A DNA stretch of 64,000 nt from Promethearchaeota archaeon (GCA_013375475.1 JABXKD010000001.1:62001-126000), one strand, 5' to 3'. Numbered from the stretch's first letter, positions 35,050-43,981 are shown. The notes: generated by a model from the letters alone, not told the origin. Numbers and translations: made by a program.

Positions 35050-36270
35050 ATGAGTAGAGAAGAAGAAAAGTTAAAAGCAAAGCCCGAAAAAGACCCAGCG
35101 AAAGAAATGAGTTACATCGAGAGGAGTCTCTTTGGAGTTCGTTATTCTAAGCTTCACACCATAATTCCCGGTTTAGCAATTGTTATTGGGTTAGCATTCT
35201 TTAGCATGTGGTTGAGCGATATTATAGGTAAAGATTTAATGGGATTTGAAAAATCGCCCATCTCAGCCGTAATGATATGTCTAATCTTAGGTTTGATAAT
35301 AAACAATGTGTTCAAATTACCCAATCTTCTAAGTATTGGGTTTAAATTTGTAGTTAAAAAATTGTTAAGACTTGGTATCATATTACTAGGCGTTCGGTTG
35401 AGCATATTCAGCGTATTTGAGCTAGGATTAATCGGGATTCCAATAGTATTAATATGTATCGCTAGCGCTCTGATTATTACCACTTTTCTAAATAAAAAGC
35501 TAAAGCAACCAAAACGTTTGGGAACGCTCATTGCGGTTGGGACCTCAATCTGTGGTGTCTCTGCCATAGTGGCAACGAGTCCCGTGATAGAAGCCAAAGA
35601 GGAGGAAACTGCTTACGCAGTTGCTGTCATCACGGTGTTTGGTTTAATTGCCACGATAGGCTATCCCTTTCTAGTCTATTTTCTATTTGGCGGGGACGCA
35701 ACAAAAGCAGGTCTCTGGTTGGGAACTTCGATCCACGATACCTCTCAAGTCACCGGAGCAGCTTTAGTATTTGCAGATTTCTGGAATTTACCCATAGGAC
35801 TTGATGTTGCCACTGTTACTAAGCTAGTAAGGAATGTATTCATGATCTTAGTTATTCCTCTAATGTCGTTTCTATATATTAAAAATCAAGTGAAAGAAAC
35901 AAAAGAATCAAGCGAAACCACTTCTAGCGTGAAATCAAGAGTAAATTTTAAAAAACTCATTCCTGTCTTTGTCATTGGATTTCTACTCGTATCAGTTTTT
36001 CGCTCAATCGGTGATGTTGGTATCAATACAACGAGTTTAGCGTTTGGTTTCCTAGTAAATGATTCATGGGACGGCTTTATAAAAATTGTTAAAGATTTCG
36101 CTACGATTCTATTTGTTATCGCGTTGGGTGGAGTAGGACTTTCGACCGATTTTAGCAAATTTAAAGGACTTGGAATCAAACCGTTCTTAGTAGGTCTATT
36201 TGCGGCTCTCACGATCGGAATCGTGAGTTTTGCGTCAGTCTCCCTTCTAGGAGGATTAATAATATTTTAA
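35050..36270 (+). CDS. YeiH/UPF0324 family membrane protein, putative sulfate exporter
   Basis: About ten hydrophobic helices over 406 residues, with family motifs NPxx-like FEKSPISAVMICLILGL, LLRLGIILLGVRLS, GTSICGVSAIVATSP, GLWLGTSIHDTSQVTGA and a C-terminal FATILFVIALGGVGLSTDF. YeiH-family proteins are annotated as putative sulfate exporters, mainly by association with sulfonate degradation genes; direct evidence is limited. The ATG at 35050 lies 35 bases after the stop of the PLP enzyme and probably shares its transcript. An upstream in-frame GTG-less extension overlaps the previous gene and is not needed. Confidence 0.85.
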   Translation: MSREEEKLKAKPEKDPAKEMSYIERSLFGVRYSKLHTIIPGLAIVIGLAFFSMWLSDIIGKDLMGFEKSPISAVMICLILGLIINNVFKLPNLLSIGFKFVVKKLLRLGIILLGVRLSIFSVFELGLIGIPIVLICIASALIITTFLNKKLKQPKRLGTLIAVGTSICGVSAIVATSPVIEAKEEETAYAVAVITVFGLIATIGYPFLVYFLFGGDATKAGLWLGTSIHDTSQVTGAALVFADFWNLPIGLDVATVTKLVRNVFMILVIPLMSFLYIKNQVKETKESSETTSSVKSRVNFKKLIPVFVIGFLLVSVFRSIGDVGINTTSLAFGFLVNDSWDGFIKIVKDFATILFVIALGGVGLSTDFSKFKGLGIKPFLVGLFAALTIGIVSFASVSLLGGLIIF

Positions 36271-36387
36271 CTTAATTTTTCTTATAATTAACTTACCTTA
36301 TATATTCTAAGTTGATTCCATAACAAAGGCTTTTAAGCAACCTTATCTTCCTTAATTTTAAATTCAATGACATAAAAAAGGAATAAT

Positions 36388-36996
36388 ATGTCTAATTCCA
36401 CTTCTGAGAAACTAACATCAGTGAAGAAACTCATTAACGAATTTAAATTAGAAGAAGCACTTCAACAGGTTAAAGATATCGAACAGAGGGAAAATCTCAC
36501 TCAAGAAGAAGCCCTCAAAGTACTAAGATATAAAGGCGATCTTTATATATTTTTAGGGCAGTTCGAAAATGCCATTCAAATAGCTGAAGAACTTTTCCAA
36601 AAGAGTCAAGAAATGAAAAAATATCTCTTCTCTTTAGACGCTTTATATATTAAAGGATTCAGTTTGTATTTCCAACAAAGAGTTGAAGAATCTTTTAAAA
36701 TTATCGAACAACACGAAAATTTATTGAATTCCATTCCACGAGATGAATCGTTAGAGTTTCTAGAAAGAGAAGAACATTTGTTTAGATTGAACAATTATTC
36801 ATTCCATATATTCCAATTAGTGCAGGATAACCTATATGATACCATTCCATCGAACTTTCGGGATCCTTTGCGTGGTTTAATGTTTCTACTCCAACCCAGC
36901 CTATTGAATTATCTGCATTCTGAGCGATTATTGGATGATCTTGTGCTTGATCGAAGACTCCTAAAGCAGTACATTCTTGATTCGAAGTTGTTTTAA
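36388..36996 (+). pseudogene. TPR protein, truncated and continued into antisense of a C45 hydrolase
   Basis: Residues 1 to about 131 contain tetratricopeptide-like helices (KVLRYKGDLYIFLGQFENAI, IKGFSLYFQQRVEESF), a style of TPR protein abundant in Lokiarchaeia. From about residue 132 the frame reads the opposite strand of the converging C45 hydrolase gene, so the last ~70 residues are not a natural continuation. Native homologs of this type usually carry several more TPR units. The ribosome binding site AAGGAATAATATG is intact, so a chimeric protein may still be made. The junction is near 36790. Confidence 0.7.
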
Positions 36997-37333
36997 ATAT
37001 ATCCTTTAATTTGCGCAAATTTACTTTACTTGCACGCAGGATCCAATACCATGACATTTCTCCGATTAACTGTCTGACAAAAATGCTATTAAAATCAAAT
37101 TTCGCCCCATCAGCAATTCCTTGTATTTCATCAACCAAATCTGGAGTCCATTTTTTGGCAGCCGAGAGAAAATTCGTCTCGTCTAAAGTATCTTTGGCGA
37201 AGAGATCATATGACTTGTAACCAAAATGACGAGTGATTTCCTTAAACATCATTCTAGGAATATGTTCCTTAAGCGCTTCTCCGTGGATTTTCCCTCTCTC
37301 ATAAGCAGATCCTTCTGTTTCTAAATAAATCAT
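36782..37333 (-). pseudogene. Truncated C45 family acyltransferase/peptidase (AAT-like), N-terminal part
   Basis: The family contains isopenicillin acyltransferases and carcinine-type amide hydrolases that mature by self-cleavage before a Cys. Visible: YLETEGSAYERGKIHGEAL at the start, the nucleophile region NQECTALGVFDQA with Cys, and NADNSIGWVG. The sequence ends a few residues after GYPALIGIYGMN, well short of the usual 330-400 residues, because the frame runs into the TPR gene on the other strand. I start it at ATG 37333; an upstream ATG at 37375 adds hydrophobic residues without homology. The autocatalytic core is present but the C-terminal half is missing, so it is probably non-functional. 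Confidence 0.72.
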
Positions 37334-37493
37334 TATTAGTAAGAATTGAATTCGCGTATTTAACATTTGTGTCATAAGCCTTATAAGTATTCTACAATTA
37401 TACTACATAAGGGGCATTCTTAGAAGATTTAAGTAATAGCTTTTCATAATTATGATTAATTTCATATTTAATTCTATTTAAAGTTCAAAAGTC

Positions 37494-37540
37494 AATTTCC
37501 TTTGAAATTTGATTGGAAGGTAAATTCAGATTTCAAATCA
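37494..37540 (+). repeat. Dispersed intergenic repeat, copy A
   Basis: Reads AATTTCCTTTGAAATT, then GATTGGAAGGTAAATTCAG and ATTTCAAAT. The GGTAAATTCAG core and the TTTCCTTTRAAATT block recur at copies B (38894) and C (40304) in the same orientation, all between genes. Confidence 0.5.
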
Positions 37541-37578
37541 ATCACTATCTATACTTTTTTGACTGAATTTTAATAGTC

Positions 37579-37596
37579 CTTATCAATTGTGATAAG
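37579..37596 (+). promoter_or_regulatory. Palindrome CTTATCA-N4-TGATAAG, candidate operator
   Basis: A perfect 7-base inverted repeat about 90 bases upstream of the ferredoxin paralog at 37684. No T-run follows, so a protein-binding site is likelier than a terminator. Confidence 0.35.
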
Positions 37597-37683
37597 TTAT
37601 ATAAGTATCATTATTTCATATTTGAGTATAAAACAAATGTTTCAAAAAATTAAGAAAAAATGGAAAAGAGGAGTATAGTAGCC

Positions 37684-38898
37684 ATGGAAGAGAAAGAAGC
37701 CAAAGTAAGAGAGCTCTTCGTGAAAATGTTGGAGGATGCTGCAAAATATGCAGTGGAGTATGAGTTCTACGAAGAGGACATGAAGGATTACCACGAAATA
37801 GTGCAATGGAAGTTCGGATCTATCAGAGGATATCAAATATTCGACGAGACAGAGTATTCTTTCAAGATCGACGAAGAGGCTGAAGATCCGACCCTGACAC
37901 TAGGGACCCCTGATCTTGATCTTGCCTACCAGTTCCTCAACGACGAATTCGATCATTGGCCGGCCTTTACGGGGAGTAAATTCTTGGTTGGCATGAAAGG
38001 CCCCAATGGGAAATATAAGGAAAAGAGAATAGGAAAACTAACTGGTTTTGCCCCCGGCAGTGCCCCTAAGACCAGTTCTTCAAAAGAAAATGCCCCTCCC
38101 AAGCAAAGACGCGTGTCTGCTCGTCTGGTGAGAATACCCGTGTTTCGGCCGATCATGGAGCGGACCTCAGATCCCGAGAACTCGAACACCGTTCGCATTC
38201 CAATCAATGAGTCCTTGGGTACCTACGAAAATGAGTCGATACCTCTCGCAGTACTCGAATACTTCATAAACAAAGCAAGCCACGTCTATGTATTCCAGCA
38301 GTGCCCGTGTCGAGCGCTCGCCGATTGCAAGAATTACGACCAATCCCTCGGATGCTTGGCTCTGGGTAATGGTGTTCTGAGGATGAAGACCTTTGGGAGG
38401 ATTGGTACCAAAGAAGAGGCATTGGAACGATCACGAAAAGCTGTTGCTGCTGGTCTCCTACCTTCTCTGGGGAGAGTCAAAGGCGATACAATCGTCTATC
38501 ATGCTCTGCCTGAACAGGGAGATCTGATGCATATCTGTTTCTGTTGCCCCTGTTGCTGTGTTGAGGCCTTTGGTAAGGACTCGCCGATGTATTTGAAGGG
38601 GAAGTATCCAAAGATGGAGGGTACAAACATCACGATAAATGAAGATCTCTGTGATGGATGCGAGAAAGAGGAAATTCCTCTCTGTCTCGAGGTGTGTATA
38701 TATGGTGGAATGGAAGTCATCGATGGCGTAGCCGTGAATGACCGGGAGGGCAAGAATCGCTGTAAAGCCTGCGGAAGATGCGAGAGAGTATGCCCCAAGG
38801 GAGCGATAACTATTACCATCGAGGAGGATTCTGTGAAAAGAATGATCGCTCGCATAGAAACCAGCGTTGATGTCTCAGAAAATTTTATAAAAAGGTAA
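37684..38898 (+). CDS. SCP2-polycysteine ferredoxin with foreign base composition
   Basis: About 404 residues from ATG 37684, ten bases after GAGGAG; an in-frame ATG at 37660 is possible. SCP2 region: IVQWKFGSIRGYQIFDETEY. Redox region: CPCRALADCKNY with LGC, ICFCCPCCC, and two ferredoxin motifs. The first is expanded to CDGCEKEEIPLCLEVC, which inserts residues between the second and third cysteines. An extra low-complexity linker PGSAPKTSSSKENAPPKQRR lies before RVSARLVRIPVFR. Codon use is visibly more GC-rich than all neighbours and paralogs, with CTC, GCC, ATC and GAG preferred. The C-terminus runs past VDVS to ENFIKR, whose stop codon lies in repeat copy B. Together these suggest recent arrival from another genome. 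Confidence 0.8.
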   Translation: MEEKEAKVRELFVKMLEDAAKYAVEYEFYEEDMKDYHEIVQWKFGSIRGYQIFDETEYSFKIDEEAEDPTLTLGTPDLDLAYQFLNDEFDHWPAFTGSKFLVGMKGPNGKYKEKRIGKLTGFAPGSAPKTSSSKENAPPKQRRVSARLVRIPVFRPIMERTSDPENSNTVRIPINESLGTYENESIPLAVLEYFINKASHVYVFQQCPCRALADCKNYDQSLGCLALGNGVLRMKTFGRIGTKEEALERSRKAVAAGLLPSLGRVKGDTIVYHALPEQGDLMHICFCCPCCCVEAFGKDSPMYLKGKYPKMEGTNITINEDLCDGCEKEEIPLCLEVCIYGGMEVIDGVAVNDREGKNRCKACGRCERVCPKGAITITIEEDSVKRMIARIETSVDVSENFIKR

Positions 38899-38940
38899 AT
38901 TCAGCGTCTGATTTCAATGAAAATTCCTTTGAAATAACCT
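38894..38940 (+). repeat. Dispersed intergenic repeat, copy B
   Basis: GGTAAATTCAG, five unmatched bases, then GATTTCAATGAAAATTCC and TTTGAAATAAC. It begins at the stop codon of the GC-rich ferredoxin paralog and lacks the left block present in copies A and C. Confidence 0.5.
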
Positions 38941-38949
38941 TATTATTTT

Positions 38950-40176
38950 TTAAGGATTATTGCTGAAATGATAGTCGGCAAAATCGAGGTATCTTTCCCA
39001 GTCATATTTGAGAATATCATGTTCTCCCTCACGGATATGATATCCTATGGTAGATAGTATTGGTTGATTAATCTCTGGCATCTCAACTGCTTTAAGACCT
39101 TCAGTCCCCATCATTTTATATACGGGATCTGCGTGTTTGGCAGAGAGAAATTCACCTCGTGGGTCAGACCAAAGATCCTTTTCAGCACTACCAATATAAA
39201 CAGGTCGTGGGGCTATTAAAGAGATTATCATATGCTGGTCTATAGGGAGTTCATATTCTTTATCGTTATATTTCTTAAAATTCTCACAGAACCAATGAGG
39301 AAATTGATAATTTATATGCGAAATTGTTTCACCAAATTTACGACGAAATAATGCGGCACCTCCACATCCTGATTCATTAGAAATTACTATTGCAAACCGT
39401 GGATCAGCTGCTCCGGCCCATAATGCAGCTTTACCAAGACGTGAATGCCCCATTACAACTACACGGTTATTATCTATATCCTTATCTGTCTCAAAATAAT
39501 CCATTGCTCGACTTAAGCCCCAAGCCCATGCTCCGATAGAACCCCATTCATCAGGAGCTGGTTTGGTCTGTCCTTTTTTATAAAATAATGGATGTGCCCC
39601 ATTTTGAAATCCATCATCAAAATCCGGATCGATATCACCACTGTATATTGTGGATAAGGCATAACCACGGTCAATAATAAATTCAACTGGGCATTTAGAG
39701 GAGTTCATACCTCGCGACTTTTCTGTTGCTCGATGTTTAAATATTCCATACCCAATTTTTTTTGGTATCCACTGCTTTGATAGCATGATATTTGGATCTT
39801 GATGAATTGAATGGTTTCCATAAAAATTTAAAAATATGAAATTAGCAATAGGTTTTGGTTGAAAATTAGGAAGATAAATAAGGATGTCCAATTTTGCTTC
39901 ACTTTGGTTTTTTTCTATAATGACAGAGATTTCCTTTCGTGTTGCTATTCCTTTAAGTGCATTTTTATTAATTGATCTAATTTCAAATGACATTTTTTCA
40001 GATTTTCCGGGCATTTTACCATATATATGGTGCTCAAATAGGTCAAAAATTTCACGTCGTCGTTTCTGAAACCATTGATTTTTATCCGTAACTTTTGTCC
40101 CATCAAGGCAAATAAGAGGATCTGGAAGATTATATTCTGGAACTTTGGTTTCTTTAAAATTAATTTTTAAATCCAA
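38950..40176 (-). CDS. CE15-like glucuronoyl esterase (408 aa)
   Basis: Alpha/beta hydrolase of the glucuronoyl methylesterase/acetylxylan esterase type. The nucleophile is in VVMGHSRLGKAALWAGAADP, followed by SNESGCGGAALFRRKFGET, the family's substrate segment, and the catalytic His near GYHIREGEHDIL. CE15 enzymes cut the ester between glucuronic acid in hemicellulose and lignin alcohols. There is no signal peptide, so it would act on imported fragments. The usual nucleophile motif GCSRNGK is GHSRLGK here. No operon partner: it is convergent with the ferredoxin at 37684 and 200 bases from the LarA-like gene. Confidence 0.78.
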   Translation of the reverse strand: MDLKINFKETKVPEYNLPDPLICLDGTKVTDKNQWFQKRRREIFDLFEHHIYGKMPGKSEKMSFEIRSINKNALKGIATRKEISVIIEKNQSEAKLDILIYLPNFQPKPIANFIFLNFYGNHSIHQDPNIMLSKQWIPKKIGYGIFKHRATEKSRGMNSSKCPVEFIIDRGYALSTIYSGDIDPDFDDGFQNGAHPLFYKKGQTKPAPDEWGSIGAWAWGLSRAMDYFETDKDIDNNRVVVMGHSRLGKAALWAGAADPRFAIVISNESGCGGAALFRRKFGETISHINYQFPHWFCENFKKYNDKEYELPIDQHMIISLIAPRPVYIGSAEKDLWSDPRGEFLSAKHADPVYKMMGTEGLKAVEMPEINQPILSTIGYHIREGEHDILKYDWERYLDFADYHFSNNP

Positions 40177-40303
40177 TTTAAAACCCCAAATTTAGCAACA
40201 AATAAATAATTTTATTACCCTAGCAATTCTCATATAAACTTTTTAATAATTGTTTTTATTCGAATTATTTTAAAAGGCTTGTTATCACAATAATCTAACC
40301 AAA

Positions 40304-40370
40304 TTTCCTTTAAAATTGGAATGGAAAAGTAAATTCAGAGCTAGATTTCAATAAAGATCCCTTTAAAACG
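40304..40370 (+). repeat. Dispersed intergenic repeat, copy C
   Basis: The most complete copy: TTTCCTTTAAAATTGGAAT, GGAAAAGTAAATTCAG, five unmatched bases, GATTTCAATAAAGATCCC and TTTAAAAC. It lies between the LarA-like stop and the CE15-like start. Confidence 0.5.
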
Positions 40371-40377
40371 ATTATTC

Positions 40378-41652
40378 TTAATTGTTTTCGTACCAATACT
40401 TCTTTGAATTAACTAAAAATCCATGCTCGTCGAATTGTAGCGATTCTGCATCTCCAAGAAAGTTTAGATTATCTCGAGATTCAATTTGATTGAAGAAATA
40501 TTCTGAAACGAATATTTTCTCTAACTCTAAAGTATTCTTGATCCAAATCATACGAAAAGTGGAACGCTCCTGCTCACTCAACATATCAAAAATAGCGTTC
40601 ATAACCTCTTTATCGTTCCGTAGAAAAATAGGAAGCTTACACGAGTCAGTGCGACGAGCGGTAAGAGCATTAGTATACATTTTATCGTAATCTATCTTAT
40701 CAACCAGCTTTTTGGTAGTAAAATCTGCCAACCCTACCCCCTGCGAATTCCCATGGGATTCTTTAGTCAAATCCCTAACAAATACCCATCGAACTTGTAT
40801 CGAGGATCCTTCTTTTACACCAATAATGTTAGTATCCATTCCAGCCCCAAATATGTTTTTTCCCATCTCGTCCACTATAAGTAAATCTACCTCTTTAAAA
40901 GGAAGGTGCTCTGTATTCTCTTTATAGTTCTTTAATAATACAGGTTCTTTGGTGGAAAATTCTTCCGGACGCAAAACATATAGCTGTGACGGTTGATTAT
41001 TTATATTTTGAACGATGAGAACTCCGCAAACGATAGGAGTGTTTTCAAGAACGACCTTCAATAATGATTTGCTCACTCGAGGCCAACCATACTGATCGAT
41101 AAGACGATGATAGGTTTTTGCCCCCTCGTGTTTCCCAAGCCCTATTAGACACATTTTACTTACACCACTCTCAAATTCCCCGATAAACTCAGAATGGCTA
41201 TTAATCTTATTTATTACAATTATTTTATCCGCTAAAGAAGCGTACTTATCCAAATAAACAGGAGTTCCAAATTCGCTCTCGCCTATCTTAACAACGTCCA
41301 TACTTGCTTTTATAGGACAACCTACGGCTTCCTCTGTTATCCCGTAATCCGTGAGAATTTGTAATTGCCCTTTTGTAGTTCCACCTCCATGACTCCCCAT
41401 AGCAGGGATTATAAAAGGAGATGTATTTAATTCTTTTAAATACTCGACTAATGTCCTCAACATCGTGCTAAGTTTGTTAATGCCTCTTGAGCCAGCGGTT
41501 ATTGCGATAGTGTCGTTAGGTTTTAGTAATTTCTTGAGATTGAATTCATCTAACTTTGCTCTCAATTCGCTCTCTATATCTGAGATAGGAGGATTTTTTA
41601 CACTATGATGAACGCGTCGGATCAAAGGAAAATCCCTTTTTGTTCCACTCAT
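40378..41652 (-). CDS. LarA-like (DUF2088) protein, lactate racemase family
   Basis: The N-terminal domain has ITAGSRGINKL and PAMGSHGGGTTKGQ, the nucleotide/pincer-cofactor region of DUF2088 proteins. The C-terminal part has KINSHSEFIGEFESGVSKM with conserved His and a GKHEGAKTYH motif, corresponding to the LarA C-terminal domain. LarA racemises lactate with a nickel-pincer nucleotide; distant members act on other alpha-hydroxy acids. No LarB, LarC or LarE cofactor gene is in the window. It is the last of four genes (SCP2, ferredoxin, AOR, this) that follow closely on the minus strand; the gap to AOR is 34 bases. Confidence 0.75.
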   Translation of the reverse strand: MSGTKRDFPLIRRVHHSVKNPPISDIESELRAKLDEFNLKKLLKPNDTIAITAGSRGINKLSTMLRTLVEYLKELNTSPFIIPAMGSHGGGTTKGQLQILTDYGITEEAVGCPIKASMDVVKIGESEFGTPVYLDKYASLADKIIVINKINSHSEFIGEFESGVSKMCLIGLGKHEGAKTYHRLIDQYGWPRVSKSLLKVVLENTPIVCGVLIVQNINNQPSQLYVLRPEEFSTKEPVLLKNYKENTEHLPFKEVDLLIVDEMGKNIFGAGMDTNIIGVKEGSSIQVRWVFVRDLTKESHGNSQGVGLADFTTKKLVDKIDYDKMYTNALTARRTDSCKLPIFLRNDKEVMNAIFDMLSEQERSTFRMIWIKNTLELEKIFVSEYFFNQIESRDNLNFLGDAESLQFDEHGFLVNSKKYWYENN

Positions 41653-41686
41653 CTTTAATCTATCTTCATTAGTTGTAAATTTTATA

Positions 41687-43504
41687 TTATTTTAAGAAAT
41701 CTTTAAGTTTTAATTCCAATAATTTATCTTCCGTGGGAATCCCTATAGAATCCCAACCCATTACATTATAATAATCGTCCAATAAAGCATCCAATTCTAC
41801 TATTTGTTCTCTGCTTTCTCCGCTAGGGAGAGTTTCTTCTAGAAAGCGTTTTGGAAGAGTATCGTGACTACGATCCAGCCCAAGATTTACGTTATACATC
41901 CGCTCCAGGTTAATAATTCTTTCGGCAGCCTTGAGGAACGACGCAATGTCGTGTTCGATTCCCGTAACGGTCGTGTAAGCCTTAAGCAAGTTGTCGAGAG
42001 GTATTCCCGCACGCATCGTAGAACATAAAGCTATAGAGTCTACAATAGCCATACTGAACTGATGGTCCCTCTCTAAATTTCCTTTTCCTTCTACCTGAAA
42101 CCTAGTACCACTAGATAATTCCGCGCCAAAAGTAGTGGCAAGCATATGATGAGCCCCTTTTGGTGAAGTTGCATATGTTAAAGCCATTCCTTTTGCCCCT
42201 CTCGGATCGTATACCGGAAACGATTGACCTTTCGAATGAATAGCAAGTCCCTCAATCTTTAGTATTTTTTCGGCTTCAGCAGGTCCCTTAGCTAAAATGT
42301 CACCAATACCTTCTCTTTTTCCAATCTTTTCCAGAATTTGTAGTAATGCATTATCGTTTCCAAACAACATCTTGATACCATCAGTATCGTCTAAAGTAAG
42401 CCTTCCTGTCTCGAATCCTTCCATTACCATTGAAACACACGCTCCGGCGTTTATTGTGTCAAAACCGTATGTATCGCAAATCTTTGATGCCTTTAAAAGG
42501 GTCTCCCAACTACTAATCTCACAATTTGAGCCCAACATTCCTACGGTCTCAAATTCTGGACCTTCCATAACATATTCTTCATTGTCTTTCGTTTTTACAT
42601 AGGTCCGTTTACCACATCCTATCGGGCATCCAAAACAAGAACTATCCCCGATAATTATCTCTTCTCGCATCTGTTTGCCCTCAAGTTTATAACCCTCTTC
42701 AAAATAACCTTCCGTGAAGTTTCGTGTCACCCAGAACCCCGCGTTATTTATTCGTTCCACCAATTCCATTGTACCATATTGTCTTCTAACTTTGCCACCA
42801 CGCGACTCCCTTAAATCTGATATAAGGTCCTTACTTAATTCGATTATTTCTTCGGGCTTAGCTACATTTACGTCAGTGGAACCTGTAATGGCGATCCCCT
42901 TAAGGTTTTTAGATCCCATCACAGCACCGGCACCACCCCTTCCGAATTCTCGGTACTGACCAGCAGTTATGCATGCGTAGTTCACCAACTTCTCTCCCGC
43001 GGGACCGATCAAGGCAATCTGGACCCTATCACCCTCGCCAATCTCTTCTCGAAGTAATTCATCGCTTTCAGGAATTAAGTTGCCCCATATTTTCTCGGCT
43101 GATCTGATTTTAACATCGTTGTTGTTAATTGAGATGTAAACTGGTTTCTCTGCCTTTCCCTCGATTATTAACCCGTCATATCCCGCAAACTTTAATTCCG
43201 GCCCCCAATGACCACCACATAATGAATACGAATATGTATTTGTCAAGGGCGATTTAAACGTTACGCAAATCTTATTATTACCAGGGATTAAAGTGCCCGC
43301 TAAAGGACCATTCATGAAAATCAGCTTACTATCCGGGCTTAAAGGTCCTACATTTGGTGGAACTTCCTTCGTTAAATAATACGCCCCCAATCCACGACCA
43401 CCTATAAATAATTCCCAGAGTTTAGAGTCAATAGCTTCTATTTTCGATTCTTCAGTTGTAAGGTTGACTCGTAATAGCTTTCCCGTCATTCCACTATATG
43501 ACAT
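41687..43504 (-). CDS. Tungsten-type aldehyde:ferredoxin oxidoreductase (AOR family, 605 aa)
   Basis: Oxidises aldehydes to acids with ferredoxin as acceptor, or reduces acids in reverse, at a bis-pterin tungsten site. Typical features are GRGLGAYYL near residue 37, GPLAGTLIPGNNK, RGGAGAVMGSKNLKGIA near 190-203, the [4Fe-4S] ligands C290-x2-C293-x3-C297 in SSCFGCPIGC, and EGPEFETVGMLGSNCEI. Length is normal for the family. The polyferredoxin gene ends 5 bases before its start on the same strand and should be its electron carrier. The subfamily and thus the aldehyde are unclear. Confidence 0.92.
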   Translation of the reverse strand: MSYSGMTGKLLRVNLTTEESKIEAIDSKLWELFIGGRGLGAYYLTKEVPPNVGPLSPDSKLIFMNGPLAGTLIPGNNKICVTFKSPLTNTYSYSLCGGHWGPELKFAGYDGLIIEGKAEKPVYISINNNDVKIRSAEKIWGNLIPESDELLREEIGEGDRVQIALIGPAGEKLVNYACITAGQYREFGRGGAGAVMGSKNLKGIAITGSTDVNVAKPEEIIELSKDLISDLRESRGGKVRRQYGTMELVERINNAGFWVTRNFTEGYFEEGYKLEGKQMREEIIIGDSSCFGCPIGCGKRTYVKTKDNEEYVMEGPEFETVGMLGSNCEISSWETLLKASKICDTYGFDTINAGACVSMVMEGFETGRLTLDDTDGIKMLFGNDNALLQILEKIGKREGIGDILAKGPAEAEKILKIEGLAIHSKGQSFPVYDPRGAKGMALTYATSPKGAHHMLATTFGAELSSGTRFQVEGKGNLERDHQFSMAIVDSIALCSTMRAGIPLDNLLKAYTTVTGIEHDIASFLKAAERIINLERMYNVNLGLDRSHDTLPKRFLEETLPSGESREQIVELDALLDDYYNVMGWDSIGIPTEDKLLELKLKDFLK

Positions 43505-43508
43505 CGTT

Positions 43509-43928
43509 TTATTTCCCCTCCTGAGCTGTTGTTATTGCGCCCTCGGGACAAATGTCCACGCAAGCTGGATTACCTCCACAAAAATCGCAAATTAAAACGT
43601 AATCCTCAGTAGGATGCATAACTGGATGATCGTAAGGACATTCCTCAATACACTTTCTACACGCTACGCAATCTTCCTCGCTCACAAGAATCGTATTAGT
43701 GTCAGAGTCTCTAGAAAGTGCATCGAACTCACATGCTTCAATGCACTTCGCTTCTACGCACGAATGACAATAAATAGCGGAATCTAACTGCTTCTCATCA
43801 TCTCGAACAATGCGAATACGCGTTTTTGCTGGGTTTGTAACTTGAAAATGGGTAGCTGAACACATCAGTTCGCAAAGGCGGCATCCTATACACTTTTTAA
43901 GTTCAAATACAAGTACTTTATGATTCAT
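43509..43928 (-). CDS. Four-cluster ferredoxin subunit partnered with AOR (139 aa)
   Basis: Sixteen cysteines in four sets: CIGCRLCELMC, CHSCVEAKCIEAC, CVACRKCIEECP and CDFCGGNPACVDICP, the layout of HycB/CooF/AorA-type electron-transfer subunits that hold four [4Fe-4S] clusters. It overlaps nothing but ends only 5 bases before AOR, so translation is probably coupled. It passes electrons between AOR and a further acceptor, perhaps one of the SCP2 ferredoxins nearby, which is inference. No twin-arginine or other signal peptide. Confidence 0.88.
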   Translation of the reverse strand: MNHKVLVFELKKCIGCRLCELMCSATHFQVTNPAKTRIRIVRDDEKQLDSAIYCHSCVEAKCIEACEFDALSRDSDTNTILVSEEDCVACRKCIEECPYDHPVMHPTEDYVLICDFCGGNPACVDICPEGAITTAQEGK

Positions 43929-43981
43929 AATTTATCCTAAATTTTATTGTAAATGATAATTAAAACATAAGCCTAAGAAAA

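Larger units (their letters stand above)
37376..37683. other. Intergenic region with repeat copy A and a palindrome
   Basis: About 300 AT-rich bases with no coding signal on either strand. It holds dispersed repeat copy A (37494-37540) and the inverted repeat at 37579-37596, both listed separately, upstream of the compositionally odd ferredoxin paralog. Confidence 0.6.

Noticed and set aside
36797-36996. C-terminal 70 residues of the TPR reading frame as a genuine domain
   Set aside because: They are the reverse complement of the C45 hydrolase coding region, which shows clear family motifs on the other strand.
38950-40176. CE15-like esterase as part of a transferred island with the GC-rich ferredoxin
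   Set aside because: Its base composition and codon use match the rest of the AT-rich window, unlike the ferredoxin gene.
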